Source: Marinobacter xestospongiae (GTDB lineage Bacteria > Pseudomonadota > Gammaproteobacteria > Pseudomonadales > Oleiphilaceae). Taken from it: a stretch of DNA of 64,000 nt. The position numbers and the translations under genes are program-made. The stretch is from NCBI RefSeq assembly GCF_023156385.1, contig NZ_JAKZAK010000006.1, positions 124,001 to 188,000 on the forward strand, given 5' to 3'. Below, in pieces: positions 11,865-22,205 of the stretch (its first letter is position 1; the number at the start of each line of letters is the position of its first letter). Under the pieces are notes generated by a model. That model saw only the letters and a list, made by a program, of their open reading frames with translations, was not told where the DNA came from and did not search any database.

Positions 11865-12947
11865 TCAGCCCTCGCCGTTCAGGCGCTTGGGCAGTACATC
11901 CTTGAGCTTGTCGCGCATTTCCCGGATGGCCTTTTCGGTGGTTTCCCAGTCGATGCAGGCATCGGTAATGGAGACGCCGTACTTCATTTCATCCCGGTTT
12001 TCCGGAATCGGTTGGCTACCCCAGTTCAGGTGACTCTCGATCATCAGACTCTGAATGGAGGTGTTGCCCTCGACGATCTGGTGGGCGATGTCCTGCATCA
12101 CCAGCGGTTGCAGCGCCGGGTCCTTGTTGGAATTGGCGTGGCTGCAATCGACCATGATCGACTTGCGCAGCCCGGCTTTCTCGAGCGCCTGCTCACACAG
12201 TGCAACGCTGACAGAGTCGTAATTCGGCTTGCCGCCGCCACCGCGCAGCACCACATGGCCATAGGCGTTGCCACGGGTGCGGATGATGGATACCTGGCCC
12301 TGCTGGTCAATGCCCAAGAAGCTGTGGGGGTGGGAAACCGACTTCATGGCGTTCACCGCCACGTCCAGACTGCCATCGGTTCCGTTCTTGAAGCCGATGG
12401 CCATCGACAGGCCGCTGCTCATCTCGCGATGGGTCTGCGACTCGGTGGTGCGGGCGCCAATGGCCGACCAGGCAATCGTATCCTGCAGGTACTGAGGTGA
12501 GATCGGGTCCAGCGCTTCGGTTGCGGTGGGCAGCCCCAGTTCGGCGATGTCCAGCAGCAGCCGGCGGCCAATGTGCAGGCCCTGTTCGATGTCAAAGGTG
12601 TCATCCAGGTGCGGATCGTTGATCAGCCCCTTCCAGCCCACGGTGGTTCTCGGCTTTTCAAAGTAGACCCGCATCACGATCAGCAGGGTATCGCTGACTT
12701 CGTCGGCCAGCACCTTGAGCTTCTCTGCATACTCCCGGGCGGCCTTGACGTCATGAATAGAGCAGGGGCCAACCACCAGAAACAGGCGGTGATCCTTACC
12801 ATCCAGAATGTCATAGATGGCCTGGCGACCCTGGTCTACGGTAGTTGCGGCCTGATCGGAAAGCGGCATTTCCTGTTTCAGGGCGTCGGGAGTGATCAAC
12901 GTTTCCTGGCTGGCAACGTTGAGGTTCTCAAGCTTCTTGCCGGACAT
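11865..12947 (-). CDS. 3-deoxy-7-phosphoheptulonate (DAHP) synthase, class I
   Basis: The first step of the shikimate pathway: PEP plus erythrose 4-phosphate gives DAHP. The 360-residue protein is of the AroF/AroG/AroH type, with VVGPCSIHD near residues 58-66, RVYFEKPRTTVGWKGLINDP at about 92-111 and a C-terminal SITDACIDWE. I cannot assign the feedback type (Tyr, Phe or Trp) from sequence alone. It is monocistronic on the minus strand and converges with cobA. Confidence 0.94.
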   Translation of the reverse strand: MSGKKLENLNVASQETLITPDALKQEMPLSDQAATTVDQGRQAIYDILDGKDHRLFLVVGPCSIHDVKAAREYAEKLKVLADEVSDTLLIVMRVYFEKPRTTVGWKGLINDPHLDDTFDIEQGLHIGRRLLLDIAELGLPTATEALDPISPQYLQDTIAWSAIGARTTESQTHREMSSGLSMAIGFKNGTDGSLDVAVNAMKSVSHPHSFLGIDQQGQVSIIRTRGNAYGHVVLRGGGGKPNYDSVSVALCEQALEKAGLRKSIMVDCSHANSNKDPALQPLVMQDIAHQIVEGNTSIQSLMIESHLNWGSQPIPENRDEMKYGVSITDACIDWETTEKAIREMRDKLKDVLPKRLNGEG

Positions 12948-13261
12948 GCTTTAGTCTACCTCGATGTATTACGTTGTCGGGGCTGCAACGTTGGCACGTA
13001 TTGGCCCTCTCACTTTTATAATTTGCAGTCCCCGTCCTGTCCTCTTGCGCGGTCGTTTGTCAGACTGCCCGCCGTCTGCCAGAGCAGGGCCGGGCGGCCT
13101 TTGCGGCCAGGTTTCAGGGAGTTCGATATACTGCGGGATTTGGGGGGGCAATGCAATGCGGCCCGCTCTGCCGCGCGGATTCACTGGACGAAGGCGGGCA
13201 AGCATGCTGCAATGAAACGTGGATTTCCCCTCCCGCCATACCAAGCTGGACCATCTGCTGA
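12948..13261. other. Divergent intergenic region between DAHP synthase and the DUF1631 gene
   Basis: A gap of 314 bases holding the promoters of two divergent genes. A TATAAT on the plus strand at 13017-13022 could be the -10 box for the DUF1631 gene, with TTGGCA at 12991-12996 as an overly distant -35 (20-bp spacing). I see no leader peptide with aromatic codons and no clear attenuator for the DAHP synthase, and no coding sequence I trust. Confidence 0.5.
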
Positions 13262-15076
13262 ATGTCGCAACAAACCAAGCCATCCGCCAACCCGGCTTCA
13301 TCGGCACCGAGCCAATCTATTGCCGAGCTACTGGCCGGCATCCGCATTCCGGCTCTGCCGTACCCCGTTGGCCAGGTGGAGCCGGGACAGGCCAAGGACT
13401 GGCGGCCGCTGCTGCAGTCCTGCTGGTCGGAACAGCGTGATGAGTCGGTTACCAGCCTGCTGAAGTCTCTCGAGCTGACCTGGACCGTGCGCCAGGTGAA
13501 CTCGGCGTTTCTGGCGGATCGGGTTATGGATGCATTCCTCGCCACCTCCGGCCTGCACCCGGTGCTGGCCGCCAAGGTGGCACGGCTGCGCTTCTTTCTG
13601 GCCTGGCGCCTGGATCAGGACTGTGACGCCGCCTTTGCCGACAGCCTGCGGGACTGGCTCGACAGCCTGGTGGAGTGGCGCGGCTGGAGTGATTCGGGGG
13701 GACGCTCGGCGCGGGCGCTGCTGGACCAGCTGGAGCAGATGGTGGTGTCGGTCTCGGCCTGCTTTGAATACGGTCAGATGGCGCCGTTCAAGGACTTCGC
13801 CAGCCAGTGGGACGTTGACAGCCAGAAGCGTCAGGAACAGATCACCAAGTTGCGCCAGCGCCTGCTGGTCACTGAACAGGGCGCCGCCCGTCAGCGCCGG
13901 GCGGATCAGACGTCGCGAGCCGTCATTGGCCGCGCCCTCCAGGGCCGGCAGCTGCCACCGCCGATCTCGGAGTTTATCCGTGAGCATTGGTGCCCCCTGG
14001 TGCGCCAGGTTGTCTGGCGCAACGGCACCGAAGGCGACGACTGGAAACATGCCAGCAAACTGTTGGAATGGCTGGTCTGGATCGGTGATCCGACGCTGTC
14101 CGAACGTTCCCTGGATCGTCTTTACCAGGTGGGAGAACAGATTGGGGACCGCATACTGGCGGTCTGGCAACGTGTTCAGGAGAGACCGCTCCCCCAGCAT
14201 GCCCTTGCCGGAGTGGAAGCCGTTATCGTCAGTCGCCTGCGGGGCGAAACGCCGGCCCTTGCGCCGGCTCTGGACGAGCGTTTCGAGTTTGATCTCAGCT
14301 GGCTGGGGTTTCAGCCTCCCCAGGAAGACCAGCTCACACAGGTGATCCAGCAGTGGTTTGTTGAGGGGGAGGGAGCCTCGGAGCAACGCCGCTACTTCTT
14401 TGCCCTGCTCGAGGACACCTGCGAAGTGCTGTGGACCAACGGCTCCGGCGTCAAGCTGGGTCTGATGCCCTGGCGGGATTTCATGGCGGCCAGGCAGGCC
14501 GGCCGGCTTCGTCCGTTACCGCCACTGAACCGGTTCCAGGACGTTGCCGGTAAAACGGTGACGCAATTGCTTGGCGTGTTCCAGCAGCAACGACAGCAGC
14601 GGGAGAAAGCCGCCTGCGAAGCCAGAGAACGGGCGGAAATGCTGCGCCGCAAGGTGGAGGCTGCCGAAGCCAGGAAGCGGGAGGAGTTGGCGGCCCGGGA
14701 GGCCGAGCGGGCCCGTGCCGAGGCTGAAGAGGCCGCCAAACGACAGGCCGAAGAAGAGGCAGAGCGTGAGCGGGTGGAGCGTGAGCTGACCGCCGCGGCG
14801 CAGCACGCCATCGACAATCTCAAGCTCGGTGGCTGGATAGCAATCGAACCCACACCGGATCATCCGGAGGCGGTGCGATTGAAACTGGCGGTCCGGCTCA
14901 ACGCCACCCGAAAACTGGTGTTTGTTGACCGTCTTGGGCTCAATCGGACGGAGTATCCGGAAGACGACCTGGTCACTGACATCGTGGCGGGCCGGATTCG
15001 GGTGCTGAGCAGTTCGGCGGAGTTCGATGACACACTATCCCGGGTGGTGGGACGCATCCGGGTAGGTCGAAACTGA
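13262..15076 (+). CDS. DUF1631-like protein with coiled coil
   Basis: A 604-residue cytoplasmic protein. Residues about 230-280 (EFIREHWCPLVRQVVWRNG ... LLEWLVWIGDP) resemble the DUF1631 core. A highly charged Ala/Glu/Arg coiled coil follows (about 435-515). The end (about 520-600: LKLGGWIAIEP ... RKLVFVDRLGLNRTE) resembles the DUF1631 C-terminal, PilZ-like part. DUF1631 proteins are poorly characterised and are often found with c-di-GMP receptors. It is followed 73 bases later by a PilZ-domain gene, which supports a c-di-GMP link. The sequence is divergent, so the family call is moderate. Confidence 0.68.
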   Translation: MSQQTKPSANPASSAPSQSIAELLAGIRIPALPYPVGQVEPGQAKDWRPLLQSCWSEQRDESVTSLLKSLELTWTVRQVNSAFLADRVMDAFLATSGLHPVLAAKVARLRFFLAWRLDQDCDAAFADSLRDWLDSLVEWRGWSDSGGRSARALLDQLEQMVVSVSACFEYGQMAPFKDFASQWDVDSQKRQEQITKLRQRLLVTEQGAARQRRADQTSRAVIGRALQGRQLPPPISEFIREHWCPLVRQVVWRNGTEGDDWKHASKLLEWLVWIGDPTLSERSLDRLYQVGEQIGDRILAVWQRVQERPLPQHALAGVEAVIVSRLRGETPALAPALDERFEFDLSWLGFQPPQEDQLTQVIQQWFVEGEGASEQRRYFFALLEDTCEVLWTNGSGVKLGLMPWRDFMAARQAGRLRPLPPLNRFQDVAGKTVTQLLGVFQQQRQQREKAACEARERAEMLRRKVEAAEARKREELAAREAERARAEAEEAAKRQAEEEAERERVERELTAAAQHAIDNLKLGGWIAIEPTPDHPEAVRLKLAVRLNATRKLVFVDRLGLNRTEYPEDDLVTDIVAGRIRVLSSSAEFDDTLSRVVGRIRVGRN

Positions 15077-15149
15077 ACGCTCGCAGGTCTGGCCAATCCC
15101 CAAGGGAAGGAGAAATGCCAGCCCGGGTCGAGCAGAGCGGTGATACGCG

Positions 15150-15536
15150 ATGACAAAGCCTTCGTCCGGTGCCCACAGTGCACCGGAGCAACGTTCCGAA
15201 TACCGGTTGACCGGTCGGGCCAGAGTCCGGCTGGAGCTGGAGGCGGCGGATGAACTCGGCGGCTATCCGGCCAGGTATCTGGAAAGCTGGTCTACAGACC
15301 TGTCGACCAACGGCGCCCGTTTGACCACCGATCAGTCAGTGCCCATCGACGCCCTGCTGCCAGTCTCCATTCGGCTTCAGGAAGGGCAGGCGGCGCATAA
15401 TCTGACGGCGGAAGTCATCTGGAGCAACCCGCTGGAGGACGGCCGCTGGACGGTCGGGCTGAGATTTCTGGAATCCGAGGACGCCGACTACCTGTGCTGG
15501 ATCGAGGCGATGGCAGTGGCGATGGTTGGGGACTGA
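15150..15536 (+). CDS. PilZ-domain protein (c-di-GMP receptor)
   Basis: A 128-residue single-domain protein. The two c-di-GMP-binding motifs are present: RSEYR (RxxxR form) at about residues 15-19 and DLSTNGA (D/NxSxxG form) at about 50-56. No output domain is attached, so it probably works by binding a partner, perhaps the DUF1631-like protein encoded just upstream on the same strand. The ribosome site before ATG 15150 is weak. Confidence 0.85.
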   Translation: MTKPSSGAHSAPEQRSEYRLTGRARVRLELEAADELGGYPARYLESWSTDLSTNGARLTTDQSVPIDALLPVSIRLQEGQAAHNLTAEVIWSNPLEDGRWTVGLRFLESEDADYLCWIEAMAVAMVGD

Positions 15537-15583
15537 CGTGACCGGCCGAATCATAAACAGCGCCGGCCACGCCGTCAGGACAC

Positions 15584-16369
15584 TCAGTCTTCCAGAGTGC
15601 CCATGGCAGTCACGTTGAAACCGCCGTCCACGTGCAGGATTTCGCCGGTGATGCCACTGGCCAGGTCAGAACACATAAAGGCGGCGGCATTACCCACCTC
15701 CTCCTGAGTGACGTTACGCTGCAGAGGCGCCCGCTTGGCGTTCTCGGCCAGCATGCGACGGAAGCTCTTGATCCCCGAAGCCGCCAGGGTCTTGATTGGA
15801 CCTGCGGAAATGCCGTTTACCCGCACACCATCCGGTCCCAGGCTCGACGCCATGAAGCGCACGTTGGCTTCCAGCGATGCCTTCGCCAGCCCCATTACGT
15901 TGTAGTTGGGCAGAACTCTCTCGGCGCCGAGGTAGCTCAGGGTCAGCATGGAGCTGTTGTCGCTCAGCATGTTGCGTGCGCCTTTCGCCAGCGCCACGAA
16001 GCTGTAGGAGCTGATGTCATGGGCGATGCGGAAACCATCACGGGTGGTAACATCAACATAGTTGCCATCCAGCTCATGCGCCGGTGCAAAGCCAACGGAG
16101 TGCACGATGATGTCTACCTTGTCCCAGTGCTCGCCCAGGGCCTTGAAGACATTCTCAATTTCTTCGTCGTTGCCGACATCGCAGGGGAACGTCAGTGAGC
16201 TGCCCCAGCCCTCGGCAAAACCTTCAACCCGGGATTTGAGTTTTTCGTTCTGATAGGTGAACGCCAGTTCCGCCCCTTGCTGGTGGAATGCTTCGGCGAT
16301 ACCGGCCGCAATGGAATGTTTGCTGGCCACTCCGACAATCAGTGCCTTCTTGCCGCTGAGTAGTCCCAT
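15584..16369 (-). CDS. fabI: Enoyl-[acyl-carrier-protein] reductase (NADH)
   Basis: The last reduction step in each fatty-acid elongation cycle. The 261-residue protein is an atypical short-chain dehydrogenase with the FabI N-terminus ([20 protein letters not shown]), where the spaced glycines bind NADH. The catalytic Tyr and Lys lie in [10 protein letters not shown] near residues 156-165. This is the family inhibited by triclosan. It lies next to the yejABEF operon, as in Pseudomonas, but a 64-bp gap separates them. Confidence 0.96.
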   Translation of the reverse strand: MGLLSGKKALIVGVASKHSIAAGIAEAFHQQGAELAFTYQNEKLKSRVEGFAEGWGSSLTFPCDVGNDEEIENVFKALGEHWDKVDIIVHSVGFAPAHELDGNYVDVTTRDGFRIAHDISSYSFVALAKGARNMLSDNSSMLTLSYLGAERVLPNYNVMGLAKASLEANVRFMASSLGPDGVRVNGISAGPIKTLAASGIKSFRRMLAENAKRAPLQRNVTQEEVGNAAAFMCSDLASGITGEILHVDGGFNVTAMGTLED

Positions 16370-16433
16370 TGGTGATCTCCCTGTGTTTCAGTGTGGGGGC
16401 ATTATCCCTGATGGCTGACCTGCCGGGTAACGC

Positions 16434-18074
16434 TCAATTGGTCGTAGTCAATTCGGTCGCGCGATCGTGGTCGTCCCGGCCGGGGTTGCGGTAAAAGAAC
16501 GCCGCGCTGAGCAGTTCCCGGGTGTAGTGCGATTCCGGTTGGGCAAAGATCCGCTCCGCCTCACCGTACTCGACGACCTCACCTCGTCGCAGCACCATCA
16601 GTTTGTGGCTCAGGGCCCGGACCACCGCCAGATCATGGCTGATGAACAGATAGCTTAACCCATATCGGGCCTGCAGCGCCCGCAGCAGGTCAATGATCTG
16701 CCGTTGAACCGTGCGGTCCAGCGCCGACGTGGGCTCGTCAAGAACGATCAGTTTTGGCTGCAGCACCAGTGCCCGGGCGATGGCAATACGCTGGCGCTGG
16801 CCGCCGGAGAACTCATGGGGGTAACGGTGCCGGGCCTCCGGGTCCAGGCCGACCTCCCGCAGCACCTGAATGACTTTCTGTTCCTGATCATCCTTGGTGG
16901 TGTCCGGTTCATGAATCTCCAGACCCTCCCGGATGATTTCGGACACCGACATCCTTGGGCTCAGGCTGCCGAAGGGGTCCTGGAACACAATCTGCAGGTG
17001 GCGCCGCACCGGTCGAAACTGCTTCTGGTTCAGATCCGAGAGGTCATTGCCGTCAAGTACGATCTGGCCCTTGCAATCCAGTAGCTTGAGCAGGGCATGG
17101 CCAATGGTGGTCTTGCCGCTGCCGCTTTCGCCCACCAGTCCCAGGGTTTCACCGGCGTTGATCGAAAAGTTGATGGCCTTGGCGGCCTCGAACCAGCTCT
17201 TGGGGCGGCCAAACCAGGACTTGGCCGTAGTGAAACGTACCGCCAGATCCTCAACCGTCAGCAAAGGCTGTGCAGGGCTGGCCGCCGGAGGCGGAGCGCC
17301 CTGGGGCTCGGAGTCCAGCAATTTGCGGGTATAGGGGTGGTTTGGGGACTCAAACAGGGTCTGTGTTTCGCCCTGTTCCACCAGTTGCCCCTGTTCCATC
17401 ACCGCAACGTAATCGGCGTAGCGACGGACGATGGTGAGATCGTGGGTAATCAACAGCACCGACATGCCCAGCTTCTGCTGCAGTTGCCCCAGCAGTTCGA
17501 GCACCTGTTTCTGGACGGTCACATCCAGCGCGGTTGTGGGCTCATCCGCAATCAGCAGGTCCGGCTCGTTAGCCAGGGCCATGGCAATCATCACCCGCTG
17601 CTTCTGGCCTCCGGAAAGCTGGTGCGGGTAGCTGGCAAGACGCTGTTCCGGTTCCGGGATACCCACCATCTCAAGCAGTTCGAGGCAGCGGCGGCGGGCC
17701 TTGTCAGCCCGCAGGCCCCGGTGCAGGGCCAGGGTCTCAGTAATCTGTTTCTCTACCGTGTGCAGCGGATTCAGCGATGTCATCGGCTCCTGGAAGATCA
17801 TGCTGATCCGACGCCCGCGAACCTGCCGCAGGCGGGACTCCGGTAGCGTCAGCAGATCTTCGCCATCGAACCGGATGCAGCCGGAAGGGTAGTCTACATG
17901 GCGGGCATCCAGCAGTCGCAGTACCGACAGTGCGGTAATGGACTTGCCCGATCCGCTCTCACCGACCAGCGCCAGGGTCTGGGATCTGGCGACGTTCAGC
18001 GAGACACCTTTGACCACCTCTTTGCCCTGGTCGAAACGGATGGTGAGGTTGTCGATTTCCAGCAACGATCCCAT
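16434..18074 (-). CDS. yejF: Peptide ABC transporter, duplicated ATP-binding protein (YejF)
   Basis: A fused pair of ATPase domains that powers uptake of oligopeptides (microcin C-type in E. coli). Each half has its own Walker A (GESGSGKS at about residue 42; GESGSGKT in the second half), signature ([16 protein letters not shown]) and Walker B ([20 protein letters not shown]). I placed the start at ATG 18074 ([10 protein letters not shown]) rather than ten codons upstream because an AAGGAAAG ribosome site precedes it and the yejE stop lies at 18076-18078. It is the last gene of yejABEF. Confidence 0.93.
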   Translation of the reverse strand: MGSLLEIDNLTIRFDQGKEVVKGVSLNVARSQTLALVGESGSGKSITALSVLRLLDARHVDYPSGCIRFDGEDLLTLPESRLRQVRGRRISMIFQEPMTSLNPLHTVEKQITETLALHRGLRADKARRRCLELLEMVGIPEPEQRLASYPHQLSGGQKQRVMIAMALANEPDLLIADEPTTALDVTVQKQVLELLGQLQQKLGMSVLLITHDLTIVRRYADYVAVMEQGQLVEQGETQTLFESPNHPYTRKLLDSEPQGAPPPAASPAQPLLTVEDLAVRFTTAKSWFGRPKSWFEAAKAINFSINAGETLGLVGESGSGKTTIGHALLKLLDCKGQIVLDGNDLSDLNQKQFRPVRRHLQIVFQDPFGSLSPRMSVSEIIREGLEIHEPDTTKDDQEQKVIQVLREVGLDPEARHRYPHEFSGGQRQRIAIARALVLQPKLIVLDEPTSALDRTVQRQIIDLLRALQARYGLSYLFISHDLAVVRALSHKLMVLRRGEVVEYGEAERIFAQPESHYTRELLSAAFFYRNPGRDDHDRATELTTTN

Positions 18075-18075
18075 G

Positions 18076-19104
18076 TCAGGCTTTCCTTGGATCAAAGGCA
18101 TCACGCACCGCTTCGCCGACGAACACCAGCAGCGTCAGCATCAGCGACAGACTGACAAACGCCGAGATGCCCAGCCACGGAGCGTGCAGGTTGGATTTGC
18201 CCTGGGCAATCAGTTCACCAAGGGAGGGTGATCCGGAGGGCAGGCCGAAGCCGAGAAAGTCCAGCGAGGTCAGCCCGGTGATCGCGCCCGTCAGAATGAA
18301 AGGCAGGAACGTGAGGGTGGCAACCATGGCATTGGGCAAGATATGGCGGAACATGATCATCCGATTACCCAGTCCCAGGGCGCGGGCGGCACGGACATAC
18401 TCGAAGTTACGCGCCCGCAGGAACTCGGCGCGCACCACATCAACCAGGCCCATCCAGCTGAACAGCAGCATGATGCCCAGCAGCCACCAGAAATTGGGCT
18501 GCACGATGCTGGAAAGGATAATCAGCAGATACAGCGCCGGCAGTCCGGACCAGATTTCGATAAAGCGCTGCCCCAGCAGATCCACCTTACCGCCATAGAA
18601 GCCCTGAATGGCTCCCACGACAACGCCAACAAGACAGCTGAGCAGAGTCAGGATCAGCCCGAACAACACGGAAATCCGGAACCCGTAGATCACCCGGGCA
18701 GCAACATCCCGGCCCTGGTCATCGGTGCCAAGCCAGTTTTCCGCTGAGGGCGGTGCCGGTGAGGGTACGTCCAGGTTATAGTTGATGGTGTCATAGCTGA
18801 AACGGATCGGTGGCCACAGAATCCAGCCGTTGGCCTCAATCTCATCCCGAATAAAGGGGTCCCGATAGTCCGCCTCGGTCGGCAGGAAGCCGCCAAAGGT
18901 CTCCTCCGGCACGGTCTCCACAACCGGGAAGTAGTGTTCGCCCTGGTAAGACACCATCAATGGTCGGTCATTGGCGACCAGCTCTGCTCCCAGTGATAGC
19001 AGGAACAGGATGAGAAACAGCCAGAGCGACCAGTACCCACGGCGATTGGCCTTGAAGTTCTGCAGGCGACGCTGCTGGATAGGAGTCAGTTGGATGCCGG
19101 ACAC
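18076..19104 (-). CDS. yejE: Peptide ABC transporter permease YejE
   Basis: A 342-residue inner-membrane permease of the DppC/OppC type. One N-terminal helix (about 24-45), a large periplasmic loop and five more helices are visible. The EAA-type coupling loop is RAARALGLGNRMIMFRHILPNA near residues 236-257. The PPSAENWLGTDDQGRDVAARV start of the transport domain matches YejE. Its first base overlaps the yejB end, and its stop lies one base before the yejF start. Confidence 0.93.
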   Translation of the reverse strand: MSGIQLTPIQQRRLQNFKANRRGYWSLWLFLILFLLSLGAELVANDRPLMVSYQGEHYFPVVETVPEETFGGFLPTEADYRDPFIRDEIEANGWILWPPIRFSYDTINYNLDVPSPAPPSAENWLGTDDQGRDVAARVIYGFRISVLFGLILTLLSCLVGVVVGAIQGFYGGKVDLLGQRFIEIWSGLPALYLLIILSSIVQPNFWWLLGIMLLFSWMGLVDVVRAEFLRARNFEYVRAARALGLGNRMIMFRHILPNAMVATLTFLPFILTGAITGLTSLDFLGFGLPSGSPSLGELIAQGKSNLHAPWLGISAFVSLSLMLTLLVFVGEAVRDAFDPRKA

Positions 19105-20183
19105 TAGCCCTCCCGACTTTCGAAATCGATGCGGGGGTCCACCAGCACGTAGGTGACGTCACTCACCAGCTTCAGCACCAACCCCATCAGGGTAAAGATG
19201 TAGAGGGTGCCGAACACCACCGGATAGTCCCGGTTCAGCGCCGCCTCGAAGCCCAACAATCCCAGACCATCGAGCGAGAAGATCACCTCGATCAACAGCG
19301 AGCCGGTAAAGAACAGGGCGACCAGTACCCCCGGCAGGCTGGCGATGACGATGAGCATGGCATTGCGGAATACATGACCATAGAGCACCTGCCGCTCCTC
19401 CAGCCCCTTGGCTCTTGCGGTCACCACATACTGCTTGCCAATCTCATCCAGAAACGAGTTTTTGGTTAACAGGGTGAGGGTGGCAAAGCCGCCGATAACG
19501 TTGGCGGTGACCGGCAGCGCCAGGTGCCAGAAATAGTCGGCAACCTGCTGATACCAGGGCATCTGGTCCCAGTTAGGCGAGGTCAGGCCGCGCAGAGGGA
19601 AAATATCGAAGTAGGTTCCGCCGGCAAACAGTACGATCAGCAGGAAGGCAAACAGAAAGCCGGGGATGGCATAGCCCACCACAATGACCGAACTGGTCCA
19701 GACATCAAAACGGCTGCCATCGGTGACCGCCTTGCGAACCCCAAGGGGAATCGAGATCAGATAGATTATCAGCGTTGACCACAACCCCAGGGAAATCGAC
19801 ACCGGCAGTTTCTCCAGCACCAGTTCCACCACGGTACGATCACGATAGAACGACTCGCCGAAGTCGAAGGTGGCGTAATCGGTCAACATCTTGAGAAAGC
19901 GCTCGTGTGGGGGCTTGTCAAAACCGTAGAGCACTTCCAGTTCCTTCAGCAGTTCCTCGGGAATGCCGCGTGCCCCGCGACTGTCCGAGGAGCTATCTGC
20001 CACTTCCGCGCCACCGCCACCGGTGGCCCGATCGAGGGTGCCGCCGCCATGGCCTTCCATGTTGGCGATGAACTGTTCAATCGGACCGCCCGGGGCGGCC
20101 TGCACCACTATGAAGTTGAGCAACATGATCCCCACCAGGGTAGGGATCATCAGCGCCAGGCGCCGCAGGATGTAAGCGCCCAT
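19104..20183 (-). CDS. yejB: Peptide ABC transporter permease YejB
   Basis: A 359-residue permease (DppB/OppB family) that starts with the typical [19 protein letters not shown]. The Gly-rich stretch at about residues 45-70 is a normal feature of YejB. The coupling loop is [23 protein letters not shown] near residues 250-272. It forms a heterodimer channel with YejE, fed by the binding protein YejA encoded just upstream. Confidence 0.94.
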   Translation of the reverse strand: MGAYILRRLALMIPTLVGIMLLNFIVVQAAPGGPIEQFIANMEGHGGGTLDRATGGGGAEVADSSSDSRGARGIPEELLKELEVLYGFDKPPHERFLKMLTDYATFDFGESFYRDRTVVELVLEKLPVSISLGLWSTLIIYLISIPLGVRKAVTDGSRFDVWTSSVIVVGYAIPGFLFAFLLIVLFAGGTYFDIFPLRGLTSPNWDQMPWYQQVADYFWHLALPVTANVIGGFATLTLLTKNSFLDEIGKQYVVTARAKGLEERQVLYGHVFRNAMLIVIASLPGVLVALFFTGSLLIEVIFSLDGLGLLGFEAALNRDYPVVFGTLYIFTLMGLVLKLVSDVTYVLVDPRIDFESREG

Positions 20184-20239
20184 GGGCTAGCCTCCGCGCC
20201 TGGTGGAATGGATTTGCAGACAACGCAACATCGGCGGGC

Positions 20240-22129
20240 TCACTCTGCGTCCGGGTCGATCCACCAGGTATCGAGGTCGAAACCGTCCTTGGGCAGGGCT
20301 TCCGGGCGTTCCAGTTTCGACCAGTAGGCAACCCGGTCCATGGTCATGTGCCATTGCGGAATCACATAGTGACCATGGAGCAGTACCCGATCCAGCGCGC
20401 GGGTGCGGTAGACCAGCTCCTGGCGATCCGGAGCCTGGATAATCTGCTCCACCAGATCGTCCACCACCGGGTCACTGACGCCGGCGTAATTTCGGGAGCC
20501 AACGACATCAACATTGTAAGAACCCCAGAATTCCCGTTGCTCGTTACCCGGGGAGTCGGACTGGGCGATCACCAGACTGACCACGTCAAAGTCGAAGCGC
20601 CGGACCCGTTGCACATACTGGGTGGTATCCACCAGGCGGACCTCGGCATCAATACCCAGCTTCGCCAGGTTGGCCTTGAACGGCAGCGCAATGCGCTCAA
20701 AGGTCTTGCTGCGCAGCAGGAACTCGAAGGTCAGTGGTTCACCGGTGGCGACATGGACCATCTTGCGGTTCCGGATCTCGAAACCGGCTTCTTTGAAAAG
20801 CTCAACGGCTTTCCGAAGATTGGCTCGTAAGCCATTGGGGCCATTGGTTGTTGGCGGATGGTACTCGGACTCGAACACCGCATCCGGCAACTGATCCCGA
20901 TAGCCCTCGAGGATCTCCAGTTCACGCCCGTCGGGCAGGCCGCTGGAGGCCAGGTCGCTGTTCTCGAAATAGCTGTCGGTGCGGGTGTACTGCCCGTAAA
21001 ACAGGTTGGTGTTGGCCCACTCGAAATCAAATGCCATTGCCAGGGCGCGCCGGACTCTCGGGTCGGCGAACTGGGGACGGCGGCTGTTGATGACGAACGC
21101 CTGCATGCCCATCGGCTTGTGGTGCTCCAGTTCCTCCACCACGATCCGTCCCTGCTCGAAGGGGGTACCGGTATAGGCCGTCGCCCAGGACTTGGCGGAA
21201 GACTCGCGTCGGAAATCGTAGTCGCCGGATTTGAAGGCCTCCAGAGCCACGGTTTCATCGGTGTAGTAGTCGTAATGGACGCGATCAAAATTGAACTTGC
21301 CACGACGAACGCCCAGATTCGCCGCCCAGTAATCGTCCACGCGGGTAAAGGTGATGGAGCGGCCGGCGTCAAAGTCACCAATGCGGTAGGGGCCGCTGCC
21401 GACAGGGGGGGTAAGGCCGTTGTCGCCAAAGGTGCGGTCCTGCCAGTAGTGCTGGGGCAGAACGGGCAGCTGTCCCAGTATCAACGGCAGCTCACGGTTC
21501 TCGGTTTCCTTGAAATCAAACCGTACCCGATGCGGGCCTTCCACGGTCACCGCCCTGACGTCGCCATAGTAGTTGCGGAACAGCGGGTGTCCCTCGGTGG
21601 TCAGCAGCTCGAAGGAAAATTTAACGTCCTCGGCGGTGATCGGTTCACCGTTCTGAAAACGGGCCTGCTCGCGGAGGTTAAACACCACGTAGCTGCGATC
21701 CTCGGGCGTTTCCAGCGACTCGGCGATGAGCCCGTAGGCGCTGAAGGGTTCATCCGACGACTTTACCAGCAGGGTGTCGTACACATAGGCGCCGACACCA
21801 ACCGCCGACACCGTCCCAATCACGTAGGGGTTGAACGAATCGTAGCCATTGGCCACCACGCCCAGGCGCAAGGTGCCCCCCTTGGGGGCATCCGGATTGA
21901 CGTAGTCGAAATGCTCGAACCCGGCGGCATAGGCCGGTTCCCCATGCATGGCAATACCGTGGGCCGGGGTGACCGCGGTTTCGGTGGTGCCGAGGGAAAC
22001 GGAGGGAATGGCGAAAGAAGCGGCCGCGATCAGGTTGCAGGCCAGCCGGCGAGAAAAAGGGAATGTCCGTGTCGGGGTGCTGGGAGTTGGTCGGGATGTA
22101 CGCAATGAGGTCTGCCTGTGTGTTCCCAT
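20240..22129 (-). CDS. yejA: Periplasmic peptide-binding protein YejA
   Basis: A 629-residue family 5 solute-binding protein that delivers peptides to YejBEF. It has a long, Ser/Thr/Arg-rich N-terminus before a signal-peptide-like core (residues about 30-48, LACNLIAAASFAIPSVSLG). The start could lie further in, but MGTH has a GAGAGG ribosome site. The fold is marked by PDAPKGGTLRLG, FNLREQARFQNGEPITAEDVKFSFE and RRALAMAFDFEW. It heads the yejABEF operon and is separated from yejB by 56 bases. Confidence 0.93.
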   Translation of the reverse strand: MGTHRQTSLRTSRPTPSTPTRTFPFSRRLACNLIAAASFAIPSVSLGTTETAVTPAHGIAMHGEPAYAAGFEHFDYVNPDAPKGGTLRLGVVANGYDSFNPYVIGTVSAVGVGAYVYDTLLVKSSDEPFSAYGLIAESLETPEDRSYVVFNLREQARFQNGEPITAEDVKFSFELLTTEGHPLFRNYYGDVRAVTVEGPHRVRFDFKETENRELPLILGQLPVLPQHYWQDRTFGDNGLTPPVGSGPYRIGDFDAGRSITFTRVDDYWAANLGVRRGKFNFDRVHYDYYTDETVALEAFKSGDYDFRRESSAKSWATAYTGTPFEQGRIVVEELEHHKPMGMQAFVINSRRPQFADPRVRRALAMAFDFEWANTNLFYGQYTRTDSYFENSDLASSGLPDGRELEILEGYRDQLPDAVFESEYHPPTTNGPNGLRANLRKAVELFKEAGFEIRNRKMVHVATGEPLTFEFLLRSKTFERIALPFKANLAKLGIDAEVRLVDTTQYVQRVRRFDFDVVSLVIAQSDSPGNEQREFWGSYNVDVVGSRNYAGVSDPVVDDLVEQIIQAPDRQELVYRTRALDRVLLHGHYVIPQWHMTMDRVAYWSKLERPEALPKDGFDLDTWWIDPDAE

Positions 22130-22164
22130 GTGCCTCTCATGCTTTTCTGATTATTGTGTGATTG

Positions 22165-22196
22165 CCGGCACCGGGAACTCCGTTCACCAGTGCCGG
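22165..22196 (-). terminator. Hairpin downstream of mltD
   Basis: CCGGCAC at 22165-22171 and GTGCCGG at 22190-22196 form a 7-bp stem with an inner GAAC/GTTC pairing. It lies just after the mltD stop on the minus strand and before yejA. There is no T-run, so it may be only a weak terminator or a transcript-end stabiliser. Confidence 0.45.
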
Positions 22197-22205
22197 ACTC
22201 AGTAA

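Noticed and set aside
12948..13261. A leader-peptide attenuator for the DAHP synthase
   Set aside because: No short ORF with Phe, Tyr or Trp codon runs and no terminator/antiterminator pair was seen.
19960..20060. Gly-rich insertion in YejB as a possible anomaly
   Set aside because: A Gly-rich segment at this place is normal for YejB proteins.
20858..22108. A 416-codon frame antisense to yejA
   Set aside because: Shadow of yejA; composition is typical of mirrored GC-rich codons.
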